From Chitinophagaceae bacterium (GTDB lineage: Bacteria; Bacteroidota; Bacteroidia; Chitinophagales; Chitinophagaceae): DNA of 15,326 bases. Location of the stretch: the NCBI GenBank assembly GCA_016786965.1, contig JAEUVL010000638.1, forward strand, positions 1-15,326, given 5' to 3'. The notes under the pieces are model-generated. The model did no database searches and had not been told where the DNA came from. It worked only from the letters and a program-made list of their open reading frames with translations. The position numbers and the translations under genes are program-made. How positions within the stretch are numbered: position 1 is the stretch's first letter; every line of letters starts with the position of its first letter. Below are positions 1 through 6,297 of this stretch, piece by piece.

Positions 1-339
1 ACTGCACAAATAAAACAAAATATTATTACCGCACCGGTAAGTGAAAAAATGAAAGCCTTGCTGACCATTGCTGCCCAAGTGCAGGAAAGCGGCAAAAATG
101 TAACTGAACAATCTATCGTCGCCGCCAAAGAAAAGGGAGCAACAGATATTGAGATCCATGATACAGTTCTGATAGCGGCATTGTTTTGTTTATACAACCG
201 CTATGTGGACGGACTCGCAACCGCATTGCCTGAAAAGGCAGAATACTTTGATTCATTGGCAATCCGGCTGGTAGAGCATGGGTATAACAGGCTGCCACAA
301 GGTTATGATCATTTAAAAAAAGATACTACTCACCAATAA
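1..339 (+). CDS. AhpD-like carboxymuconolactone decarboxylase family protein, 5'-truncated by the window edge
   Basis: The frame is open from base 1, so only the C-terminal 112 residues are visible and the first in-window ATG at base 49 is internal. The identity comes from alignment by eye with the two complete paralogues downstream. All three share the IHDTVLIAA block, an F-C-(L/M)-(Y/F)-N-R-Y-V-D-G-L segment and a terminal helix ending in G-Y. The catalytic Glu/CxxC/His half must lie upstream of the window and cannot be checked. The tail after the G-Y is 14 residues, somewhat longer than in the paralogues. Members of this fold are small all-helical oligomeric proteins, many acting as peroxide-reducing or thiol-disulfide enzymes. 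The gene is followed at once by an MFS transporter, which suggests an operon. Substrate is unknown. Confidence 0.85.
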   Translation, partial: TAQIKQNIITAPVSEKMKALLTIAAQVQESGKNVTEQSIVAAKEKGATDIEIHDTVLIAALFCLYNRYVDGLATALPEKAEYFDSLAIRLVEHGYNRLPQGYDHLKKDTTHQ

Positions 340-457
340 TCCAGTTTTCATAAAAATAACTTCTTCCCATACAAATGCTGCTCCGGGTAAAAGACTTGCT
401 ATTGCATTTGTCATTTGCTTTATAAGCGGCGTATTCTGCGGCGCAGTATCCACACTC

Positions 458-1585
458 ATGTCCGTTTACCTGCCTGTGGCCGTAAAAGATCTGCAAGGCA
501 ATGTAAGCGAGGAAGAATTGAACCGCATTGGAGCATATATCAATTCACTTTTCATTTTCGGATGGATGTTCGGCGGCATCACCTGGGGATTTATCGGGGA
601 CAGAAACGGAAGAACCAGGTCTGTCATATATTCAACCGCCTGCTTTGGATTATTTACTTTATTGACCAGTTTCTCCTCCTCCTGGCTATGGGTAAGTGCC
701 TGCCGCTTTATGTCAGGCTTTGGTGTAGGTGGAGTACTGGTAACTACAGTCATTCTCATTTCAGAGATATGGGACGAAAAAAAAAGAGCTGTTATTTTAG
801 GAATATTATCTATTGCATTTCCAGTAGGAATTTTCTCAGCAGGTCTTATTAATAACCTGGCGCCGGGTTGGAGACAAGCTTTTTTAATAGGTGCAGTTCC
901 TTTATTCCTCGCCATTATTTCTATCTGGCTCTTACCTGAATCCGCTTCATGGAAAAAAGATCAGCCTATCATCAGCAAACAAAGTGAGTGGAAGCTGCTG
1001 GTATTACCTGAAAACAGGAAGAATATTGCATTGGGTACTGTGATATTTGGTAGTATGCTGATTGGCTTATGGGCCATTTTTGCCTGGCTTCCTACATGGA
1101 TGCAGGAGATATTGCCCGGTAAAGATGCGCAAACAGAAAGAGGAATGAGCATGATGTTTTTGGGTGGCGGTGGTCTGTTGGGTGGTTTTATCTCCGGCTG
1201 GTTTGCAAAAGCGATAGGTGGATTAAAAAGAACAATGATCCTTTGCTTTGCTGGTTGCTTTGTGTTGGCATTTTCACTATTTAAACTCAACCATTCTTTC
1301 TCACCCGTCATCTATGTAGAGATAGTATTAGTGGCATTACTCTTTGGCATCAGCCAGGGTGTATTATCTGCTTTCATACCACAATTGTTCCCCGTAAACA
1401 TTCGGGCAGCTGCTACCGGTTTCTGTTTTAATATCGGCAGATTGTTTACCGCAACAGTGGTATTCTTTATCGGTGCCCTTGAAAGTTTTGCAGGCGGCTA
1501 TGGCAATGCCATATTTATGTTCTCATTTGTTTTCCTGGCAGGACTACTTGCTATACTATTTTTTAAAGAAAGAAAAACTGTTTAA
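458..1585 (+). CDS. MFS transporter of unknown substrate; true start probably upstream of the first ATG
   Basis: This is an inner-membrane major facilitator superfamily permease. The visible protein has the loop 2-3 motif G-x-I-x-W-G-F-I-G-D-R-N-G-R and a run of hydrophobic helices; several Gly-rich helix faces follow, for example around bases 1160-1200. The first canonical start is the ATG at 458, giving 375 aa, but that ATG lies inside the first transmembrane helix. The frame is open back to base 317 and encodes a basic Gly-Lys-Arg segment and the first half of the helix (about bases 383-457). A start near the ATA codon at 350 would give 411 aa, normal for the superfamily. No ATG, GTG or TTG exists in frame between 317 and 458. 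The gene ends 2 nt before the next CMD-family start, so the genes are probably co-transcribed. The substrate cannot be read from sequence; neighbours suggest the substrate or product of the CMD proteins. Confidence 0.85.
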   Translation: MSVYLPVAVKDLQGNVSEEELNRIGAYINSLFIFGWMFGGITWGFIGDRNGRTRSVIYSTACFGLFTLLTSFSSSWLWVSACRFMSGFGVGGVLVTTVILISEIWDEKKRAVILGILSIAFPVGIFSAGLINNLAPGWRQAFLIGAVPLFLAIISIWLLPESASWKKDQPIISKQSEWKLLVLPENRKNIALGTVIFGSMLIGLWAIFAWLPTWMQEILPGKDAQTERGMSMMFLGGGGLLGGFISGWFAKAIGGLKRTMILCFAGCFVLAFSLFKLNHSFSPVIYVEIVLVALLFGISQGVLSAFIPQLFPVNIRAAATGFCFNIGRLFTATVVFFIGALESFAGGYGNAIFMFSFVFLAGLLAILFFKERKTV

Positions 1586-1587
1586 CG

Positions 1588-2139
1588 ATGGCCTATATCA
1601 ACGTAGAAGAAGGTGTTCCTGGCATAAAGAGCCTTGCATTGTTCCGACCGGAAACAGGAAAGCATTTATATCAACTGGCACAGGTTTTATTAAAAGGAGA
1701 ATCTCCCTTATCGGAAGCCGAACGGGAATTAATAGCCGCTTATGTTTCGTATAAAAACAATTGTATGTTTTGCACGAACAGCCATGCTGCAGCCGCCCGC
1801 TGCCTTTATGCAGATGATAAAAAAATAGTGGATGATGTACTCACCAATATGAAGCAAGCAGCGATCAGTGATAAAATGAAAGCCCTGTTGCATATAGCCG
1901 GTAAAGTACAAATGCTGGGCAAAGAAGTAACTGCAGAGGATGTCGCAGAAGCAAGGAATTTCGGAGCTAACGACAGGGAAATTCATGATACGGTTTTAAT
2001 CGCAGCCAGCTTTTGTATGTACAACCGCTATGTGGATGGGTTAAATAGCTTTACCCCTGCTGATGCTACCCCTTATGAAGAGATGGGAAAACGGATGGCA
2101 GAGAAAGGATATGTACCCCCAACCCCTACAAGAGAGTAA
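1588..2139 (+). CDS. AhpD-like carboxymuconolactone decarboxylase family protein (peroxidase-related), paralogue 2
   Basis: A 183-residue soluble protein with no signal peptide, probably cytoplasmic. Residues Glu47, Cys59, Cys62 and His66 reproduce the spacing of the AhpD active site (Glu-x11-Cys-x2-Cys-x3-His). In AhpD this set reduces peroxide-linked disulfides and acts as a proton relay. A second helical region around residues 125-152 holds the family block DREIHDTVLIAA. The redox CxxC argues for the alkylhydroperoxidase-like branch, not the true gamma-carboxymuconolactone decarboxylase branch of the family. The start at 1588 gives an N-terminus (M-A-Y-I...E-G-x-P-G-I) shared with the next paralogue, which supports it. 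It lies 2 nt after the MFS stop and 42 nt before its closest in-window paralogue. Actual electron donor and substrate are unknown. Confidence 0.9.
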   Translation: MAYINVEEGVPGIKSLALFRPETGKHLYQLAQVLLKGESPLSEAERELIAAYVSYKNNCMFCTNSHAAAARCLYADDKKIVDDVLTNMKQAAISDKMKALLHIAGKVQMLGKEVTAEDVAEARNFGANDREIHDTVLIAASFCMYNRYVDGLNSFTPADATPYEEMGKRMAEKGYVPPTPTRE

Positions 2140-2181
2140 AGAAAGTCCTTCGTCAAAAAAATAAACACCAAATTATTTCCT

Positions 2182-2733
2182 ATGGCATATATACAATTAC
2201 CAGAAGGATTACCCGGCATCAGGGGGCCTATGGCTTTCCGGCCGGAAACTGCCAAACCAATGAATGTGTTGGCAGAGATTTTATTGCGGGATGACAATAA
2301 CACATTAACCCGCGGTGAAAGAGAATTGATCGGCACCTATGTTTCGTATTTAAACGATTGTTTTTTTTGCCAGAATGTTCACGGCGCATTAGCCGGGCAT
2401 TATATGCAGTGCGACATCCAATTTATTGATGATATAAAAACAAATTTCCAATCCTCTCCCATTTCAGATAAGATAAAAACTCTGCTGGCAATCGCAGGCA
2501 GCGTACAAAAAAGCGGCAAGTCTGTTACAGCCGAACAAATTAACAAAGCAAAAACTGCCGGCGCTACAGACAGGGAAATACATGATACCGTACTAATTGC
2601 AGCCGCTTTTTGTATGTTCAACCGGTATGTGGACGGGTTAAACACCTGGGCGCCTTCAGACAGGCAGGTGTATGTGCAAAGAGCGGCTATGCGGGCCGAA
2701 GAAGGATATGTTGATTTTGATCTATATAAATAA
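2182..2733 (+). CDS. AhpD-like carboxymuconolactone decarboxylase family protein (peroxidase-related), paralogue 3
   Basis: Also 183 residues, colinear with the preceding paralogue and evidently a tandem duplicate. The same M-A-Y-I...E-G-(V/L)-P-G-I start and an F-R-P-E-T segment appear near residues 19-23. Glu48, Cys60, Cys63 and His67 keep the AhpD spacing. The residues between the cysteines are Phe-Phe here against Met-Phe in paralogue 2, so the redox pair sits in a slightly different pocket. There is no signal peptide or membrane helix. The gene ends 20 nt before the DUF3179 gene. Retaining the full active-site set in both copies suggests that both are functional, perhaps as a hetero-oligomer or with different substrates. 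The biochemical role is inferred from family membership only. Confidence 0.9.
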   Translation: MAYIQLPEGLPGIRGPMAFRPETAKPMNVLAEILLRDDNNTLTRGERELIGTYVSYLNDCFFCQNVHGALAGHYMQCDIQFIDDIKTNFQSSPISDKIKTLLAIAGSVQKSGKSVTAEQINKAKTAGATDREIHDTVLIAAAFCMFNRYVDGLNTWAPSDRQVYVQRAAMRAEEGYVDFDLYK

Positions 2734-2753
2734 CAACCCTTAAATCACTCATC

Positions 2754-3890
2754 ATGAAAAAATATTTCTGGTTGGGCTTTCTTGGATTATTTCTTTTTGA
2801 AATAGCCAATGTGTATTTCATCATGCCCATGCCAGGCAGTCAGCGGATGAATAGCATTAGCCTTGCTTATTTTTTATATAAATGGCGCTGGATATTCAGG
2901 GGCCTGTTTGGAATAATGATACTTATTGGCCTGTTCAAATCAAACTGGAAAAGAAAATGGGTACCAGTCATTCCGTTGCTGGTATTGGCCGCTGTTACTT
3001 ATATGGTCAATTTCAAAATGGCGGCTGATGCTATGTTCAAACAACCAAAGCAATTGCTGCTAACCAGTGCCGCCAATAATAAGGTGGATACTAGCAGGCT
3101 GGTGATCGGCGTTTATATAAATGGAGAAGCAAAAGCATATCCTGTTCAGTTTTTAGGGTATCACCATCACATCCAGGATGTTATTGGTGGCAAACCTGTA
3201 TTGGTAACTTATTGTACCGTGTGCAGAACAGGAAGGGTATTTGAACCCATTGTAAACGGAAAGAAAGAAACATTCAGGCTGGTGGGTATGGATCACTTTA
3301 ACGCAATGCTGGAAGATGCTACCACCAAAAGCTGGTGGAGGCAAGCCACCGGCGAAGCTATAAGCGGAAAATTAAAAGGTCAAAAACTGCCAGAGATATA
3401 CAGCACCCAAACATCTTTGGCAAAATGGTTGCTGCTTAATCCTGCTTCGATGATCATGCAGGCTGACCCCGCATTTGTAAAAGCTTATGACAGCACTATG
3501 AAATATGAAAGCGGCCTGAGCAGAAACAACCTGACCGGCACAGACAGCCTCTCCTGGAACGATAAATCCTGGATAGTGGGTGTAAAGTCAGGTAATGAAA
3601 AGAAAGCATACGACTGGAACAAACTGAAAATGGAGCGGATCATTCATGACAAACTGGATAATAAAATGGTGGTGCTGGTATTGGCAGCAGATAACAAAAG
3701 TTTCTTTGTACTCGAAACACCGGGAAACGAAAGGCTGACCTTGCGAAATGACACACTGCTGCTCGGCAATAAACACTTTTCAATAAACGGAAAAGGCATT
3801 GATACCGTCTATTCACTCAAGCCTGTATTAGCCTACCAGGAATTCTGGCATAGCTGGCGAACCTTTAACCCGGGCACAAAGAAATATTGA
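2754..3890 (+). CDS. DUF3179 domain protein with N-terminal membrane helices
   Basis: A 378-residue protein of unknown function. Three hydrophobic segments (about residues 5-23, 47-62 and 70-87) anchor it in the membrane, and the remaining roughly 280 residues form a DUF3179 domain. Hallmarks of that family seen here are the His137-His139 triplet, the V-T-Y-C-T-V-C segment (Cys154 and Cys157, in a YCxxC context followed by a Thr-Gly), the R-L-V-G-M...N-A-M-L-E-D segment and the W-x-Q-A-T-G-E-A-I segment around residues 195-203. Clustered His and Cys residues suggest a metal or redox site, but no activity is established for the family to my knowledge. A second, cysteine-less copy of the core strand pattern appears around residues 273-310. 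It is the last gene of the CMD/MFS cluster, separated by 57 nt from the LacI gene. Confidence 0.85.
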   Translation: MKKYFWLGFLGLFLFEIANVYFIMPMPGSQRMNSISLAYFLYKWRWIFRGLFGIMILIGLFKSNWKRKWVPVIPLLVLAAVTYMVNFKMAADAMFKQPKQLLLTSAANNKVDTSRLVIGVYINGEAKAYPVQFLGYHHHIQDVIGGKPVLVTYCTVCRTGRVFEPIVNGKKETFRLVGMDHFNAMLEDATTKSWWRQATGEAISGKLKGQKLPEIYSTQTSLAKWLLLNPASMIMQADPAFVKAYDSTMKYESGLSRNNLTGTDSLSWNDKSWIVGVKSGNEKKAYDWNKLKMERIIHDKLDNKMVVLVLAADNKSFFVLETPGNERLTLRNDTLLLGNKHFSINGKGIDTVYSLKPVLAYQEFWHSWRTFNPGTKKY

Positions 3891-3947
3891 GTTTCACTTT
3901 AAATATTATCTTTAGCTGCAAGTTGAATGATTGCTAAATACTAACTA

Positions 3948-4940
3948 ATGCAGCAAAGTACACTTAAAAAACTTTCTGAAGTCCTCGGCATAAGCATTTC
4001 CACCGTTTCCCGTGCGCTGAAAGACCATCCTGACATTTCGGACAATACCAAAAAAAGGGTAAAGGAACTGGCACTTGCGCTGGAATATGAACCCAATACT
4101 TACGCTGTTCAGTTAAGAACCCGCCAGAGTAATGTGCTGGGCATCATGGTTCCCACGATCGACAATTTTTTTTACGATTCCTTTATTGCGGCTGTGGAAG
4201 AAGAAGCCAGGCTTCACGGTTATTCTGTCATGATAATGCAGTCGAGAGATAAGGTACAGATTGAAACATCAAATCTTTCTTTATTCCGCAAAAATATGGT
4301 GATGGGGCTTTTCGCCTCTGTTTCAATTGAAACAGATGATATGCTTCCTTTCCGGAAGATGGAAGAAATGAAAACACCGGTTGTATTCTTCGACCGGGTA
4401 CCCGAAACAGGGGAATACAATAAAGTATGCCTGGCGGATGAGGAAGCCGCCAGGATTGCCGCAGAAACTATTATAGCAAAAGAAAAGAAAAATGTGCTGG
4501 CACTGTTCGGTCATCCACACCTGAGTATAACCAGGAAAAGATGTAATTCTTTCAAAAAAGTATTCGAGCAAAAAGCCCCGCAAACAAAAATTGCTATTCA
4601 GTATCCTGAAAGTATCGCCGAATCAAAAAAAGTAGCATTAGAAGCACTACGGGCTGCAGATAGACCGGACGTTATCTTCTGCATGGGCGATCTAATTCTC
4701 ATCGGTGTGATGTATGCTATTCACGAGCTAAAACTTAAAGTACCGGAACAGATTGGCGTCATCGGCATCAGCAACGGGCTTATCCCTACTATGTATCATC
4801 CAAAGATCACCTATGTGGAAACAAGTGGTTACAAACTGGGTAAACTGGCATTTACACAAATGCTTTCCTGTCTTAAAAACGGACCATGCAGCGACGAGGT
4901 CTTTCTTGACTCAATGCTGGTAGACGGTGGGTCTTTATAA
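3948..4940 (+). CDS. LacI-family transcriptional regulator
   Basis: A 330-residue DNA-binding sugar-responsive regulator. The N-terminal helix-turn-helix spans residues 4-23 (T-L-K-K-L-S-E-V-L-G-I-S-I-S-T-V-S-R-A-L), followed by a hinge helix around residues 50-60 in which Leu56 matches the leucine that LacI-family proteins insert at the central CpG of their operators. Residues 62-330 form a periplasmic-binding-protein-like effector domain beginning with V-L-G-I-M-V-P. The start at 3948 places the helix-turn-helix at the extreme N-terminus, as expected. It sits directly upstream of a transporter and trehalase gene. CpG-centred operator candidates lie just after it and also in front of the distant sucrose-type operon, so it probably controls both arms. 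Trehalose, sucrose or a derived sugar are plausible effectors, but the ligand cannot be read from sequence. Confidence 0.93.
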   Translation: MQQSTLKKLSEVLGISISTVSRALKDHPDISDNTKKRVKELALALEYEPNTYAVQLRTRQSNVLGIMVPTIDNFFYDSFIAAVEEEARLHGYSVMIMQSRDKVQIETSNLSLFRKNMVMGLFASVSIETDDMLPFRKMEEMKTPVVFFDRVPETGEYNKVCLADEEAARIAAETIIAKEKKNVLALFGHPHLSITRKRCNSFKKVFEQKAPQTKIAIQYPESIAESKKVALEALRAADRPDVIFCMGDLILIGVMYAIHELKLKVPEQIGVIGISNGLIPTMYHPKITYVETSGYKLGKLAFTQMLSCLKNGPCSDEVFLDSMLVDGGSL

Positions 4941-4966
4941 TTCACAGTGCACCTCATTTTTGCACC

Positions 4967-4979
4967 GCAAACGTTATAG
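4967..4979 (+). promoter_or_regulatory. Candidate LacI-type operator, weak, upstream of the trehalose arm
   Basis: GCAAACGTTATAG is centred on a CpG at 4972-4973. Its left half matches the CAAACG half-site found in the stronger candidates, while the right half is degenerate. It lies 30 bp upstream of the next CpG-centred element. Assignment is by motif similarity only. Confidence 0.3.
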
Positions 4980-4989
4980 TTTTTTCGCA

Positions 4990-5018
4990 TTGCTTGCTAT
5001 ACGTTTATAGTAGCTTAT
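4990..5018 (+). promoter_or_regulatory. Candidate Bacteroidota-type promoter for the MFS transporter and trehalase
   Basis: A TTG at 4990-4992 is followed, after 18 nt, by TAGCTTAT at 5011-5018. This resembles the Bacteroidota -33 (TTTG) and -7 (TAnnTTTG) arrangement, and the same TTG-N18-TAG layout is seen before the sucrose-type operon. A start of transcription near 5025 would place the strongest operator candidate over the initiation region. The match is partial. Confidence 0.3.
4997..5010 (+). promoter_or_regulatory. Inverted repeat CTATA-CGTT-TATAG, candidate operator
   Basis: The sequence has perfect 5-nt arms around a CGTT core, with the CpG at 5002-5003. It sits within the spacer of the candidate promoter, 30 bp from the upstream CpG element and 29 bp from the downstream one. 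It resembles the other elements only in its core, so binding by the same regulator is uncertain. Confidence 0.35.
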
Positions 5019-5025
5019 TTTACTA

Positions 5026-5037
5026 TCAAACGATTGC
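5026..5037 (+). promoter_or_regulatory. Candidate LacI-type operator TCAAACGATTGC before the trehalose-arm transporter
   Basis: The element fits CAAnCGnTTG, the CpG-centred pseudo-palindrome expected of LacI-family binding. It lies 3 nt before the start codon at 5041. The identical 12-mer occurs on the minus strand 2 nt before the start codon of the sucrose-arm transporter (bases 15226-15237). Recurrence at two equivalent positions more than 10 kb apart, with a LacI-family gene adjacent, is the main support. Confidence 0.65.
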
Positions 5038-5040
5038 AGC

Positions 5041-6258
5041 ATGTCCAATTTCAAAATTAAATTCTCCCTCTATCTTAATTATTTTGTTTTTGCCATTTTA
5101 CTAAATAGTGTTGGTATACTGATACAAAAATCAATTAATACCTATGGCGTAGATGAGGTAAAAGCCAGTTCACTGGAAGCATTCAAAGATCTCTCTATTG
5201 CTTTTACGTCATTTCTGGTTGGCTCCTTTTTACCAAGAATAGGCTACAAAAAAGGGATGTTGATTTCCCTCGCATTAGTTTTCGCAGGTTGCCTTGGAAT
5301 GTATTGGGGCAACTCATTTACATCTGTAAGATTGTTGTTTGCATGCGTCGGCATTTCTTTTGCTATTGTTAAGGTTTCAGTCTATTCGCTGATTGGCCTG
5401 GTTACGAATAATGACAAAGAGCATAAAAGCGTATTAAGTTCAATAGAAAGCTTTTTCATGATTGGTATTGCAGCAGGCTTGTTAGCATTTCCGCAATTCT
5501 ACAGCGATACAGATCCGGATGCCTGGCTTAGAATTTACCTGGTACTTGCTGGTCTGATATTAATCTCATTCTTAATTCTGCTTTTCTCAAAATTTGATTT
5601 GCCTTATGACAAACCTGGTGTAAGCCTAAAGGATGACTTCGTAGAAATGATTCGCTTGCTAAGGCGTCCGCTTGTTTTTGTATTTGCCCTCACCGCTTTT
5701 ATGTATGTAATGACAGAACAGGGCATCATGAGCTGGCTTCCTACCTTTAATCAAAAGGTGTTATTCCTTCCGGAAAAAACAAGTATCTATATGAGTGCAA
5801 TACTTGTACTGTCCATTGCTTTAGGAAGGTATCTCTCTTCACTGCTGGTGAAAAAAATTTCGTGGTACTATATACTGGCCTTTTGCCTGGTTGGAGCAGC
5901 ATTGATGGTGGTGTTTGTTTTGCCAGAAACCCAAAAACTTACACCTAAAAAAGTAAATAGTCTTGCTGATGTCCCTGTGATAGCTTATGTATTCCCGCTT
6001 ATCGGTCTATTTCTTGCCCCCATTTATCCCCTGGTTAATTCATTTGTACTGAGCGCTACAGAAAAGAAATTTCATAGTCCAATGGCGTCGCTACTGGTAT
6101 TCTTCTCTGCCATAGGGGGTACATTAGGTTCAAGATTAGTAGGATACCTGTTCAAAAATATTGGAGGACAGAAAGCATTTTATTTTGCTCTGATTCCAAT
6201 GTCAATACTTTTACTTTGCTTGTTCTTTTTCAACTATATCGCAAAAAAGCAAAGATAA
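5041..6258 (+). CDS. MFS transporter, probable trehalose or related disaccharide permease
   Basis: A 405-residue integral inner-membrane protein with about 12 hydrophobic helices, the usual length for the superfamily. The loop 2-3 region is G-S-F-L-P-R-I-G-Y-K-K-G (around residues 61-72), a degenerate form of the MFS motif G-x-x-x-x-R-x-G-x-(K/R). The general look, including an N-terminal helix without the sugar-porter signatures, recalls the FHS (fucose/hexose symporter-like) branch, though I am not certain of the subfamily. It lies 100 nt after the LacI gene behind its own candidate promoter and operators, and 39 nt before the trehalase gene. Since that trehalase lacks an export signal, a permease bringing trehalose into the cytoplasm is the natural partner. 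The substrate is therefore inferred from context. Confidence 0.85.
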   Translation: MSNFKIKFSLYLNYFVFAILLNSVGILIQKSINTYGVDEVKASSLEAFKDLSIAFTSFLVGSFLPRIGYKKGMLISLALVFAGCLGMYWGNSFTSVRLLFACVGISFAIVKVSVYSLIGLVTNNDKEHKSVLSSIESFFMIGIAAGLLAFPQFYSDTDPDAWLRIYLVLAGLILISFLILLFSKFDLPYDKPGVSLKDDFVEMIRLLRRPLVFVFALTAFMYVMTEQGIMSWLPTFNQKVLFLPEKTSIYMSAILVLSIALGRYLSSLLVKKISWYYILAFCLVGAALMVVFVLPETQKLTPKKVNSLADVPVIAYVFPLIGLFLAPIYPLVNSFVLSATEKKFHSPMASLLVFFSAIGGTLGSRLVGYLFKNIGGQKAFYFALIPMSILLLCLFFFNYIAKKQR

Positions 6259-6297
6259 ATAGTCAAAAATAATCGGTCCCTGATCTAATCTCAACGC

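Noticed and set aside
311..323. Run of seven A residues at the end of the first CMD gene as a programmed frameshift site fusing it to the MFS protein
   Set aside because: The CMD protein ends near where its paralogues end, and joining would need a +1 shift, which this tract does not typically favour. It is mentioned only as one explanation for the missing start.
415..1311. Overlapping open frames on both strands inside the first MFS gene
   Set aside because: They have biased, low-information composition and no domain, and the MFS frame explains the region.
1588..2733. True gamma-carboxymuconolactone decarboxylase (aromatic degradation) function for the CMD genes
   Set aside because: The CxxC and Glu/His set with AhpD spacing points to the redox branch, and no other aromatic catabolism genes are present.
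3884..3914. TATCTTTA at 3907-3914 as a -7 box for the LacI gene
   Set aside because: No convincing -33 TTTG at the right distance; the match alone is weak in an AT-rich gap.
4947..4965. Short inverted repeat GTGCA-N9-TGCAC after the LacI gene, considered as a terminator
   Set aside because: The stem is only 5 bp with a 9-nt loop, and the nearest T-run starts about 14 nt later, so it is too weak to call.
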